Shown here piece after piece: positions 47,751 to 57,003 of a stretch of 64,000 nt of DNA. The notes under the pieces were generated by a model. It ran no database searches. It was not told where the DNA came from and saw nothing but the letters and a program-made list of their open reading frames with translations. Source of the stretch: an uncultured Cyclobacteriaceae bacterium (GTDB lineage Bacteria; Bacteroidota; Bacteroidia; Cytophagales; Cyclobacteriaceae); contig CALSPM010000002.1 of the NCBI GenBank assembly GCA_943788235.1, forward strand, positions 533,983-597,982. The letters run 5' to 3'. The translations under genes were made by a program, and so were the position numbers. Numbering within the stretch: the first letter of the stretch is position 1; every line of letters begins with the position of its first letter.

Positions 47751-48404
47751 ATGAATAATTTGAAAGATAGCTACAAAGCTAAAGGTTTGAGAAGACAACT
47801 AATCAAGGAAATTGAAGGAAAAGGAATAAAATCTACAAGGGTACTCACAGCTATTGGAAAAATGCCTCGACATGTCTTCTTTGACTCTGTTTTTCTTGAG
47901 CATGCTTATGAGGATAAGGCCTTTCCTATTGGTGAAAAACAAACCATCAGTCAACCCTACACCGTAGCTTTTCAAACCGAACTACTCAATGTTTCAAAAG
48001 GCGATAAAATTTTGGAAATTGGTACTGGTTCAGGCTATCAAGCGGCTATCTTATTAGAATTAGGTGCAGAAGTCTTTACCATAGAATATAATCAAAAGTT
48101 ATTTCAAAAAACAATGGATTTTTTACCTAAACTGGGTTATAAGCCTCATTTCTTTCAAGGAGATGGCTCCCTGGGCTTACCCAAACATGCTCCATATGAC
48201 AGTATTGTAGTAACGGCAGGTGCGCCTAATATCCCAGAGACCCTCATCAAACAATTGAAAATAGGCGGTGTTTTGGTGATCCCTGTTGGCGATCAGAAAC
48301 AGCAAAAAATGATCGCCCTAAAAAAGTTATCAAAAAACAAAGCCTCAATAAAAGAATTCAGCCGTTTTAGCTTCGTACCTTTACTAGGTATAGATGGATG
48401 GTAA
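47751..48404 (+). CDS. pcm: protein-L-isoaspartate O-methyltransferase
   Basis: Repairs isoaspartyl residues in aged proteins by SAM-dependent carboxyl methylation. I start at ATG 47751 (MNNLKDSYKAKGLRRQL), giving 217 residues. The SAM site is KILEIGTGSGYQAAILLELG, preceded by the family motif PIGEKQTISQPYTVAFQTEL, and a C-terminal KFVPLLG-like FVPLLGIDGW closes it. The thioesterase gene starts 7 nt before its stop. Confidence 0.95.
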   Translation: MNNLKDSYKAKGLRRQLIKEIEGKGIKSTRVLTAIGKMPRHVFFDSVFLEHAYEDKAFPIGEKQTISQPYTVAFQTELLNVSKGDKILEIGTGSGYQAAILLELGAEVFTIEYNQKLFQKTMDFLPKLGYKPHFFQGDGSLGLPKHAPYDSIVVTAGAPNIPETLIKQLKIGGVLVIPVGDQKQQKMIALKKLSKNKASIKEFSRFSFVPLLGIDGW

Positions 48405-48922
48405 AAAAAATGAAGAAAACCTGTAAGGAATCAAAAGTCACTATGACTGAATTGATCCTGCCCAATGACACAAATAATCTCAATAATCTTTTTGGTGGAA
48501 GATTGATGCATTGGATGGATATAGCGGCCGCAGTCTCTGCGCAGCGGCATAGCAATAACGTCGTGGTAACCGCATCTGTTGATAATATTTCGTTTTCACA
48601 ACCCATCAACATCGGTAACGTAATTACCATCAAAGCTTTCGTGGTTCGTACCTTTACTACCTCGATGGAAGTTTTCATCAAAGTCATCGCTGAAGACATT
48701 CCAAATGCAAAAAAAATTCAAACGCATACTGCTTTTTTTACTTTTGTCGCTGTTGATAATAAGGGGAATCCATTGAAAATTCCTGAAGTAGTACCTGAAT
48801 CACTCTTCGAAAAAGAGCTTTACAAAGGTGCCTTAAGAAGAAGGCAACTGCGTTTAGTGCTTGCCAAAAGGATGGAGCCTAAAAATGCTCTTGAATTAAA
48901 ATCTTTATTCATCGACTCATAA
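48398..48922 (+). CDS. acyl-CoA thioesterase, hotdog fold (YciA/BACH type)
   Basis: Single hotdog domain of 174 residues hydrolysing acyl-CoA esters. The typical YciA opening is TELILPNDTNNLNNLFGGRLMHWMDIAAAVSAQRHSN-like; the key stretch NNLFGGRLMHWMD holds the catalytic Asp of the family. SVDNISFSQPINIGNV and a C-terminal ELYKGALRRRQLRLVL follow. It overlaps pcm by 7 nt and is therefore probably translated from the same message. Confidence 0.92.
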   Translation: MVKKMKKTCKESKVTMTELILPNDTNNLNNLFGGRLMHWMDIAAAVSAQRHSNNVVVTASVDNISFSQPINIGNVITIKAFVVRTFTTSMEVFIKVIAEDIPNAKKIQTHTAFFTFVAVDNKGNPLKIPEVVPESLFEKELYKGALRRRQLRLVLAKRMEPKNALELKSLFIDS

Positions 48923-48932
48923 AAAATAAAAT

Positions 48933-49022
48933 ATGGAAACTTTTGGAATGACTTTTGGCTTGAGGACTATGGGTGTCAATTATGAGTTAAAAAAACGTAG
49001 AGGAATTAAAAAAAAGAGCTAA
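48933..49022 (+). pseudogene. possible remnant of a small protein gene
   Basis: A 29-codon frame (METFGMTFGLRTMGVNYELK, then a Lys-rich tail) just after the thioesterase gene. The start resembles small Bacteroidetes proteins with a short N-terminal hydrophobic stretch followed by a KKLEELKKRL-like helix, but it stops early. With decayed genes on its right it is best seen as a remnant; a real micro-protein is possible. Confidence 0.3.
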
Positions 49023-49280
49023 AAAATAGGAGACTGCCAAAATCTGAAGAAGAAGAGCTCCAATAAATTATTAACTTAAAATCTATGGATTGCCTATAAT
49101 CCAATTAAGTATTACCAAAAAAAATGAAACCTCATCTGATTTACAACTTCCTCAATCTGCTATAATCCATTGTTAGGGAAGCGTCTTGACTAGATTGATC
49201 TATTCTTATTTCTCTTGTAAGCCGGCCTAGTTGAAAAAAATATCGTTAGAGTTATTGAAAAATACCTTAATTAAGAAAAA

Positions 49281-49814
49281 ATGAGATTATAAATAAAATC
49301 AGCATTACTGTCGTAATATTGATCTTAGCGGTTCTTGACTATTTCTATTATGCCTTGATCATCAATCCAAAAAGCCCTCAAGGGATCGCAGTATTTGATA
49401 AAGATGATTTAAAGATGGAGATCACCTACTACCGGTCTTACAAAAAAGGGCGCCTTATATTCGGACATGAATCCTAAGGAGCCCTTTTGCCTTATGGAAA
49501 ATATTGATGCCTAGGAGCTAATTTAGCAACAAATTGAAGTCAATCAAGCAATCACATTTTTAGGTGTCGATTTAGATGCTGGCGGTTATCGGTTTTATGC
49601 CTATCCACAAGAAAGTTATTGGGAATTAATTGTTCATACTGATCCTTTCGGATCGAGTGCACAAGAACCTAATCTAGCAGGAATCATTGCCCGGATTAAT
49701 CTTGAAAAAAGTAGCCTAAATGAAATCGTTGAACAGTTTAATATAGACTTTGAAACATCCCCTAAAAAATTCTTTTGCATATACGATCGGATACAACTGA
49801 AATCAACATTCTAA
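49281..49814 (+). pseudogene. decayed DUF2911 protein gene
   Basis: Reading from ATG 49281, with frame changes, one sees a membrane/signal segment (ITVVILILAVLDYFYY), then IAVFDKDDLKMEITYYRSYK, then GRLIFGHES-stop-GALLPYGKY-stop-LGANLATN-stop. After a frame change it reads VNQAITFLGVDLDAGGYRFY and YWELIVHTDPFG, ending TAA 49814. The order matches DUF2911 (polymorphic metal-free domain with the GALVPYGKVWRTGANE motif). The WRTGANE motif itself is lost. Three in-frame stops and at least two frame changes show long-standing decay. The amidohydrolase remnant follows after 4 nt. Confidence 0.8.
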
Positions 49815-49818
49815 TCTA

Positions 49819-50939
49819 TTGATTCGTAGGTTGATTCGCTTTATTAAAATCTTTTTGACGGTAAGTCTTGCTTTTGCTAAAGCCGTCATTGGCATCTATT
49901 ACTCATATGATGCCATTCGTCAGCAGACCAACGTGATGGACATCGAGGAATATAAACCCATCTCTAGTTTAAAAGTACCTGAAAATACCATTACGCATTC
50001 AAAATATCCATTTGTTGATGTTTATGATCACCAATTTGACATGCATGTCAAGGATTTATCTAAAACTTGTCCATGAAATGGATGCACTGAATATGGCTTT
50101 TATAGTGAACTTAAGTGGCTTTCCAGGCTTGTATTTGAAGAAATCCTTAGCAAACATCCAAGACAACGCACCTATCCGCATCGACTTATTTTTAAATATT
50201 GATTTTGAATTGATCGATGATGCTGATTTTACTGAACAAAATGAAAAATTAATAGCTGATGCGGTTGCTCAAGGAGTTATAGGTCTGAAAGTATACAAGT
50301 CGCTGGGATTAACAGAAAAAGACCGTGATGGAAATCGTATCGCCATTGACGATCCGCGCCTAGATCCCATATGAGCAACTTTTGGAAAACATAAAATTCC
50401 TGTGCTCATTCATTCCGCCGAACCGTCCTCCTTTTGGGACCCTAACGACGAATTCAACTGACATTGGCTGGAATTATGCCAAAAACCAGGACGTTGCAGT
50501 GACCCAGAGAAAGTACCCTCTTTTGAATCTATATTGGCCAAACAACATATTTTTTCAAAAAACATTCAAATACTACCTTCATCAATATCTATTTGGGTTG
50601 GATGGGAAAAGACCTGGATCTATTGGGTGAGCATTTGGATCTATATCCTAATGTGATGACGGAAATCGGGGCAGTACTTACTGAATTGGGACGACAACCC
50701 AAAAGAGCTCGACAATTTTTTGTACCGTATCAAGATCGCATATTGTTTGGAAAAGATAGTTACAAGGTTAATGAATATAAAACTATTTTCGGATGTTGGA
50801 AACAGAAGATGAATACTTTGATTATTATCGAAAGCGTGATGCCCACTGGAAAATATATGGTCTAGGACTGCCCGATACGGTACTTCAAAAACATTATCAC
50901 CAAAATGCTTTAGCCTTATTCCCATCGATAGAAGAGTAG
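49819..50939 (+). pseudogene. decayed amidohydrolase-family (TIM-barrel) gene
   Basis: Pieces in different frames add up to an amidohydrolase-2 family protein of about 370 residues. In order: an N-terminal membrane anchor (LIRFIKIFLTVSLAFAKAVI), EYKPISSLKVPENTITHSKY, LVHEMDALNMAFIVNLSGF, AVAQGVIGLKVYKSLGLTEK, KIPVLIHSAEPSSFWDPNDE, MTEIGAVLTELGRQPKRARQ and a C-terminal NALALFPSIEE. The first metal motif, normally DxHxH-like, reads DVYDHQF. At least three frame changes and two in-frame TGA codons (one in WATFGK, one in place of a residue before HWLEL) are present. The lesions are too many for sequencing error. Confidence 0.85.
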
Positions 50940-51225
50940 CGATTTATTGAAAAAAAAGAATAAAGAATGGAGTGGTCTAAATTTTTCGATGGGTAAAAAT
51001 TGTATGGGAGTCTCTGTTTCTGCAGTTGAAATATTGATTTGTATCTTTTAGTGTGGTTTTGAATGAAATCTATTCATGAGCTTTAATAGTCATTACAAAT
51101 TCATTTATAAAATCAATTTAAGACAAAAGTCATAAATTAATGATTGTATCTAGCTGTTCCCTTTTAGGATTTCATCATCAACAGCCTTATATTGAAAGTT
51201 AGAATAGACTTTGTCAAATACTTGA

Positions 51226-51702
51226 ATGATTGACGGCAAAAAAATAATGGAAATAACAATAAAAAACCTTCATCTCATCCTCACGGAGGAATTGTATAAA
51301 GTTGATGAAATAGATAAAATAGGAGCTACGAATCAAACAAAACCTCCCGAACCTAGCCAATCTATAGAACTTCCGCTTGAGACAAAAGAGGTGACTCGAT
51401 CACCCGGTCTACAGGTCATTACCGAACCACTCACGGATACTTCTAGAACCACGCTGACCAAACTACTCAAAGCTATACACCAAGACATCGAGACCACTTC
51501 AGTGATTGAATCGTGGCAGGGTGCGATCCTTTTTGAAAAAACTATCATTTTTGGCCATCAAAATGAAAAAATTAAGCTAAATACCCTTCAAGAAAAGGAA
51601 TCTCACCAAATTTTACACACTTACAACATTCCTTTTTTAGACAACCATAAGGAAGCTAAAATTAACCTTTGGCTGATTCTCAAAGCCTGGTTTAATGCTT
51701 AA
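51226..51702 (+). CDS. hypothetical protein with polar linker
   Basis: 158 residues (or 151 from ATG 51247), not recognised. The N-terminus (MEITIKNLHLILTEELYKV) is helical. Residues ~35-75 are a Pro/Thr/Glu-rich linker, and the C-terminal half is compact (TTLTKLLKAIHQDIE, GAILFEKTIIFG, INLWLILKAWFNA). The helix-linker-domain layout and the end LW..LK.WF recall small Cytophagales proteins of unknown function placed next to tlpA or alaS genes; I do not claim more. The frame is clean between pseudogenes and a convergent gene that it overlaps by 4 nt, which argues that it is real. Confidence 0.55.
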   Translation: MIDGKKIMEITIKNLHLILTEELYKVDEIDKIGATNQTKPPEPSQSIELPLETKEVTRSPGLQVITEPLTDTSRTTLTKLLKAIHQDIETTSVIESWQGAILFEKTIIFGHQNEKIKLNTLQEKESHQILHTYNIPFLDNHKEAKINLWLILKAWFNA

Positions 51703-52802
51703 TCAAAAAGTTCTTTAAGCTTGGCTTCCAAGGTAGGACCTCTTAGTCCTTTGGCCACAATGTTTCCTTCCGGATCGATTAAGAAAGTTTGAGGTATGGA
51801 ACTTACTTGATAATCTTTTACGGCTTTAGTATTGAAATAACTTAAATCTGAAACATGAATCCACTCCAAGCCATCGTCGGCTATCGCTTTCCTCCAAGCA
51901 CGATCTGCTCGGTCCAATGAAACCCCTAAAATCTCAAAATTTTCATTTCGATATTTATTGTAAAGCCTTACCACATTTGGATTTTCTTGACGACAAGGTC
52001 TACACCATGCTGCCCAAAAATCAATCAATACATAATTGCCTTGCAATGAACTCAGATTAAACATAGATCCCGAGATGTCGGGTAAACTGATTTCAGGTGC
52101 CGGTCCGCCGATGGCGAGACTTCTCAAAGTATTGACCTTTGACATAAGATCTGAGGTAAAGATATGATCAGGTAGTGCCTTCTTATAAATAGTGGCCAAG
52201 CTGTCCACAAAACCAAAATTGCTCTCTATATCAATATAATTCAATCCGTAAATACCTGCCAATTGAGGACTAGCATCTCGTATTTGATCCATGAGATGAT
52301 CATCATGGCGCTTGTTTAGGTAATTAAATTGGTTGACTACCGCATTAAAAGTATTTATATCCCCTTGTGATCTCGCTTGCATGGCTTCTTGATTGAGCAA
52401 CTGCATATCGCTCTGCTTCTTCCGTACTGTACTGTCCATAGCAATCATCAATGAAGTCTGTATAGACCCTTCGGCTTCGACGGGAGCAGCGGATTTGATC
52501 GAGGTCCTGATGACGACTTCTTTTTTATCTTGAGGCCCTACTATCAAATTGATGTTTTTTCTTCCAAACACGTCCAAACGATAAAATTCAGAAGGTTCAG
52601 GTTCAATAAAAAAAACAGCCGTTCCTGAAGACAGCTCAGCAGAATCAATTGATACCAAGCCAATTTCTTGTACTTGCTGTAACCAAACCCACTCTCCAGT
52701 GATGTCGTCATCCAAGATAAGACTTACTTTTAACAATGATGATTCAGGACTGCAGCCTGATCCTAAGGCAAGCGTAATAATTACTAAGAAATACTTTATC
52801 AT
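51699..52802 (-). CDS. TlpA-like thioredoxin-fold lipoprotein (DUF4369 plus redoxin)
   Basis: Lipoprotein of 367 residues: signal IKYFLVIITLALGSGC with a lipobox cysteine. Residues ~25-115 form a DUF4369-like beta domain (LILDDDITGEWVWLQQVQEI), ~120-215 a helical linker, and ~225-367 a TlpA/ResA-type thioredoxin domain with the redox motif WAAWCRPCRQENPN and cis-Pro in SSIPQTFLID. Likely a periplasmic thiol-disulfide reductase. Its ATG overlaps the stop of gatB by 4 nt; the operon order is alaS > gatB > tlpA-like. Confidence 0.92.
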   Translation of the reverse strand: MIKYFLVIITLALGSGCSPESSLLKVSLILDDDITGEWVWLQQVQEIGLVSIDSAELSSGTAVFFIEPEPSEFYRLDVFGRKNINLIVGPQDKKEVVIRTSIKSAAPVEAEGSIQTSLMIAMDSTVRKKQSDMQLLNQEAMQARSQGDINTFNAVVNQFNYLNKRHDDHLMDQIRDASPQLAGIYGLNYIDIESNFGFVDSLATIYKKALPDHIFTSDLMSKVNTLRSLAIGGPAPEISLPDISGSMFNLSSLQGNYVLIDFWAAWCRPCRQENPNVVRLYNKYRNENFEILGVSLDRADRAWRKAIADDGLEWIHVSDLSYFNTKAVKDYQVSSIPQTFLIDPEGNIVAKGLRGPTLEAKLKELFD

Positions 52803-54244
52803 TTTATCTTATCTATAGTTCCTTTAATCATTTCATTAACTTTCTGAGGGTCTATTCTACCAACCGCTTTTTTCATGATCAAACCCATGAACATCCCTAT
52901 AACGCCTTTTTTTCCATTATGGTATTCTTTAACTTTAATTGGATAAGCTGCTAAAACATCTTCTATTAGCTGTTGCATTTCAGAAAAATCATCTAGTTGA
53001 GCCAGACCCAAAGTTGCAATGGATTTGCTCACTTCAATCTGTGGATGATTCAAAATATACTTAAAAGCTTGTTGTGTGGCATCTGAATGGCTGATCTCTT
53101 TTTCCTGAACCGCATGGATCAAGTCTGCTAATTTTGAGGGGGTCAAATTCAAGGTGTCTATACCCATTTCATTTTCATTCAAATAAGATTTCACAGGGCC
53201 CATGATCCAATTTGATATGAGCTTATAATGCTTACAAAAACTTGCCGTTTTGAAAAAATACGCTGCGGTCGAACGATCATCGCTCAATAAGTTGGCATCA
53301 TAATTGGGCAAGCCATAATCCTCAATCAATGTCTTTTTAACCTGGGCTGGTAAGATTGGAAGCGACTTTTTTACAGATTCGTACCATTCATCACTGATCA
53401 CAATCGGACTGATATCGGGCTCCGGGAAGTATCTGTAATCATTCAATACTTCCTTGTTACGCATACCTGAAGTAGTATTGCTCTCAGGGTTATACGTTCG
53501 TGTCTCAGAAATAATGGTTTTTCCGGCAACCGTCATTTTTGTTTGACGCTCAATCTCATGATCGATGGCCTTGCGGACATTCTTGATTGAATTCATGTTT
53601 TTGACTTCTACTTTGCTCCCTAGAGGAGCTCCGGGTGGTCTCACAGAAATATTGGCATCGCAGCGCAAGGATCCTCGCTCCATATTCCCATCGCTGATGC
53701 CCAAATACCTTACTAATTTTCTGAGTTCAATTAAACACAAGCCGGCCTGCTCGGAAGAGGTAATAACAGGCTCCGTCACAATCTCTAACAAAGGAACCCC
53801 TGACCTATTGAGATCTACATTGGTAAAATCTGCATTCTGAACATGTATGGATTTCCCTGCGTCTTCTTCCAAATGAATTTTGATCAGCTCAATATCAAAA
53901 TGCGGAAAATCATCACTCCTGATTTTTACAATACCCCCCATACATATGGGTGTGGCATCTTGAGTAATTTGATAACCTTTGGGAAGGTCGGGGTAAAAAT
54001 AGTTTTTGCGATCAAAAATTAAATTTCTGTTAATCCTACCTCCCAAAGCAAGTCCCAATTTCATACCCATGTCAATGACCTCTTTGGAAACCATCGGCAA
54101 GGTGCCGGGGTGTGCTAGGGTAATGGCACCAACGTCTGAATTGGGATAATTTCCAAAATCATTGTGATCGTAAGAAAATATTTTACTTTTCGTATTCAAT
54201 TGGACATGTACTTCCAGTCCTATTACTGTTTCTAAAATAGTCAA
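52799..54244 (-). CDS. gatB: aspartyl/glutamyl-tRNA amidotransferase subunit B
   Basis: B subunit of GatCAB, which amidates Glu-tRNA-Gln and Asp-tRNA-Asn. 481 residues with the full set of motifs: VIGLEVHVQLNTKSKIF, HPGTLPMVSKEVIDMG, DRKNYFYPDLPKGYQITQ, LRCDANISVRPPG and the C-terminal YqeY-like tail domain (GMFMGLIMKKAVGRIDPQ). gatA and gatC are not in the window. It follows alaS by 5 nt. Confidence 0.98.
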   Translation of the reverse strand: MTILETVIGLEVHVQLNTKSKIFSYDHNDFGNYPNSDVGAITLAHPGTLPMVSKEVIDMGMKLGLALGGRINRNLIFDRKNYFYPDLPKGYQITQDATPICMGGIVKIRSDDFPHFDIELIKIHLEEDAGKSIHVQNADFTNVDLNRSGVPLLEIVTEPVITSSEQAGLCLIELRKLVRYLGISDGNMERGSLRCDANISVRPPGAPLGSKVEVKNMNSIKNVRKAIDHEIERQTKMTVAGKTIISETRTYNPESNTTSGMRNKEVLNDYRYFPEPDISPIVISDEWYESVKKSLPILPAQVKKTLIEDYGLPNYDANLLSDDRSTAAYFFKTASFCKHYKLISNWIMGPVKSYLNENEMGIDTLNLTPSKLADLIHAVQEKEISHSDATQQAFKYILNHPQIEVSKSIATLGLAQLDDFSEMQQLIEDVLAAYPIKVKEYHNGKKGVIGMFMGLIMKKAVGRIDPQKVNEMIKGTIDKIK

Positions 54245-54249
54245 TGTGC

Positions 54250-56874
54250 TTAAATTTTTTCTTTCAATATTTGATTTCCTATCTCCAAAGCTACGGTCAG
54301 ACCTTCTGTATTTTTACCTCCAGCCGTTGCATAAAAGTCTTGTCCACCCCCACCACCTTGGATAGACTTAGCCATCTGCTTGATCAATATTGAGGCATTC
54401 AGATCATTCTGCTGAACCAATTCTTCTTGAATCATTAGGGTTAAAAGAGGCTTCCCTTTCACGTTGGCTCCAATCAATAAAATCAAAGAATCTATCTCTT
54501 TTTTGAGATCAAAAGCAATTTCTTTGACGGAAGCAGCATCAGGGAATGCACCTTCAAAACTAATGATGTTTACGCCCTTGTAGACTTCGACAGCTTCCAT
54601 CATCGTCTTTTTCAACTCTTTTGTTTTGGCTTTATTAAAAGCCTCAATTTGCTTGATCAAGTCATTTTTCTCATTGAATAACAATTGTAAAGCCTTTAAA
54701 GTATCCTTAGGGTACTTTAGGGTTTGCTCGATTTGGTCTAGCAATCCTATTTTTTGCCACAAAAAAGATTCTGCCATATCGGCCGTAATGGCCTCAATCC
54801 TTCTTATACCCGTCGATATGGAACTTTCAGATGTGATTTTAAACATACCTATGTGGCCGGTAGACTTAACATGAGTGCCTCCGCACAACTCTACTGAATA
54901 AGGGGCATCGAAAAGAATCATGCGTACATGGTCTCCATATTTCTCTCCAAATAGGGCCATAGCTCCTTCCTCCTTAGCCCTTTCAATCGGAACCGATCTG
55001 TGCTCCATCAAAGAAATATTCTTTCGGATTTTTTGATTAACCTGCTGCTCAACGGCCAACAGTTCTTCAGCACTCAATTTAGTAAAATGCGAAAAGTCAA
55101 AACGTAAAGATTGATCATTTACTAAAGATCCTCTTTGTTGTACGTGATTTCCCAATACCTCTCTTAAAGTCGCATGGAGTAAGTGGGTAGCTGTATGATT
55201 GTTCTCAATTAAACTACGTTTTTCTTGATTGACCTCTGCTCTAAAAATTCCTTCCAAGCTTTTTGGAAGCCTTTTGGCCTTATGAATGAACAAATCATTC
55301 TCCTTTTTGGTATCTATGATATCAATTGTTTCATCAATCCCTATCAGTTGACCTGAATCACCGATTTGACCCCCACTTTCGGCATAAAACGGAGTCGTAC
55401 TTAGCACCAACTGGTAGAATACCGTATCTTTTTGCTTTATTTCACGCCAACGAATGATTTGGGTATCAGTCACCAGTAGATCATACCCTACAAATTCAGA
55501 AGCAACAGATGTCTCATGTACCAAATTCCAATCGCCCATATCCTGAATAGCTGCATTTTTGGATCGGCTCTTTTGCTTGCCCATTTCCTTTTCAAATCCT
55601 GATAGATCTACAGAAAGACCATTCTCTTTGGCAATCAATGCCGTCAAATCAATGGGAAAACCATAGGTATCATACAACTCAAAGGCATCCGCCCCAGCGA
55701 TCTGTTCTTTGACCTTCTTTTTTAGCATACTAAATCTAGCGAGACCCTTCTCAAGGGTACGCAAAAACGCTATTTCTTCTTCTTTGACCACCTTTGCGAG
55801 GAATTTCTCTTGCGCTTCTAGTTCCGGGAAGGTTTCGGAGAATTGATGAGATAATATAGGTAGCAATTCAAATAAAAAGGGCTCATTGAATTTTAAAAAT
55901 GTATAGCCATATCTCACGGCCCTTCTCAAGATTCTCCTGATTACATAGCCTGCCTTAGTATTGCTAGGTAGTTGGCCATCTCCAATGGTAAATGCGATTG
56001 CACGAATGTGATCTGAAATCACACGGATAGCCACATCAGTAGCGTCATCAGCTCCATATTGGACTTGGGCACGTTGGGCTACTGCTTGAATCAAGGGTTG
56101 AAATACATCTGTATCATAATTGGATTGCTTTCCCTGTAAGGCCATGGCCAAACGTTCAAAACCCATACCCGTATCTACATGCTTTTCTGGAAGATTTTGC
56201 AAAGCTCCAGAGGTCAAACGATTAAATTCAACAAAAACGATATTCCAAATCTCTACTACTTGAGGGTGGTCTTTATTTACCAAGCTAGCCCCTGGGATCA
56301 ATTTCAACTCCTTTTCATCACGTAAGTCTACATGTATTTCTGAACAGGGGCCGCAAGGTCCTACTTCACCCATTTCCCAAAAATTATCTTTCTTGTTACC
56401 ATTGATGATCCGATCTTCAGGTATATGAGTCCGCCAAAAATCTCTCGCCTCTGTGTCCGTCTCAAGTTGCTCCTTTTCATCCCCCTCAAAGACGGTTACG
56501 TACAAACGCTCCTCAGACAGTCCAAACTCTTTGGTCAATAAATCCCATGACCACGCGATGGCTTCCTTTTTAAAGTAATCGCCAAAAGACCAATTACCCA
56601 ACATTTCAAACATAGTATGATGATAGGTATCAAAACCAACTTCTTCAAGATCATTGTGCTTCCCAGACACACGCAAGCATTTTTGGGTATCTACCACGCG
56701 TTTTTGGTTAACTCTCTTATTTCCCAAAAAGTAATCTTTGAACTGATTCATACCTGCATTTGTAAACATGAGGGTAGGGTCATTTTTTACTACAATAGGT
56801 GCAGAAGGTACCCATTGATGTGATTTTGCTTTGAAATATTCAAAAAATTTCTTTCGTATTAACTTAGACTCCAT
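54250..56874 (-). CDS. alaS: alanyl-tRNA synthetase
   Basis: Class II synthetase charging tRNA-Ala, 874 residues, all domains present. The N-terminal catalytic domain includes PTLMFTNAGMNQFKDYFLG and ERLYVTVFEGDE. The editing domain has the zinc motif HTATHLLH and CGGTHVKSTG, and the C-terminal DHHA1 domain ends QGGGGGQDFYATAGGKN. It heads the alaS > gatB > tlpA-like unit and is divergent from the M23 peptidase gene. Confidence 0.98.
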   Translation of the reverse strand: MESKLIRKKFFEYFKAKSHQWVPSAPIVVKNDPTLMFTNAGMNQFKDYFLGNKRVNQKRVVDTQKCLRVSGKHNDLEEVGFDTYHHTMFEMLGNWSFGDYFKKEAIAWSWDLLTKEFGLSEERLYVTVFEGDEKEQLETDTEARDFWRTHIPEDRIINGNKKDNFWEMGEVGPCGPCSEIHVDLRDEKELKLIPGASLVNKDHPQVVEIWNIVFVEFNRLTSGALQNLPEKHVDTGMGFERLAMALQGKQSNYDTDVFQPLIQAVAQRAQVQYGADDATDVAIRVISDHIRAIAFTIGDGQLPSNTKAGYVIRRILRRAVRYGYTFLKFNEPFLFELLPILSHQFSETFPELEAQEKFLAKVVKEEEIAFLRTLEKGLARFSMLKKKVKEQIAGADAFELYDTYGFPIDLTALIAKENGLSVDLSGFEKEMGKQKSRSKNAAIQDMGDWNLVHETSVASEFVGYDLLVTDTQIIRWREIKQKDTVFYQLVLSTTPFYAESGGQIGDSGQLIGIDETIDIIDTKKENDLFIHKAKRLPKSLEGIFRAEVNQEKRSLIENNHTATHLLHATLREVLGNHVQQRGSLVNDQSLRFDFSHFTKLSAEELLAVEQQVNQKIRKNISLMEHRSVPIERAKEEGAMALFGEKYGDHVRMILFDAPYSVELCGGTHVKSTGHIGMFKITSESSISTGIRRIEAITADMAESFLWQKIGLLDQIEQTLKYPKDTLKALQLLFNEKNDLIKQIEAFNKAKTKELKKTMMEAVEVYKGVNIISFEGAFPDAASVKEIAFDLKKEIDSLILLIGANVKGKPLLTLMIQEELVQQNDLNASILIKQMAKSIQGGGGGQDFYATAGGKNTEGLTVALEIGNQILKEKI

Positions 56875-56905
56875 ATTGGGTAAAATTCTTAATTTTAATC
56901 CTAAT

Positions 56906-56936
56906 TTGCTATTATTTCTTTAAAACTATAAGTTTG
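56906..56936 (+). promoter_or_regulatory. promoter of the M23 peptidase gene
   Basis: TTG (56906-56908), 20-nt spacer, TAAGTTTG (56929-56936) followed by C. This is a full consensus match, about 67 nt before the ATG at 57004. Confidence 0.6.
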
Positions 56937-57003
56937 CAATTGTTTAAAGAGATCAGTTTAATTTTTATTGCCTTGCACTGCAAAATTACTTTTATAAAAA
57001 TCA

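Noticed and set aside
50382-50865. Separate small genes in the amidohydrolase region
   Set aside because: Their products match successive parts of one amidohydrolase in different frames, so they are pieces of a pseudogene.
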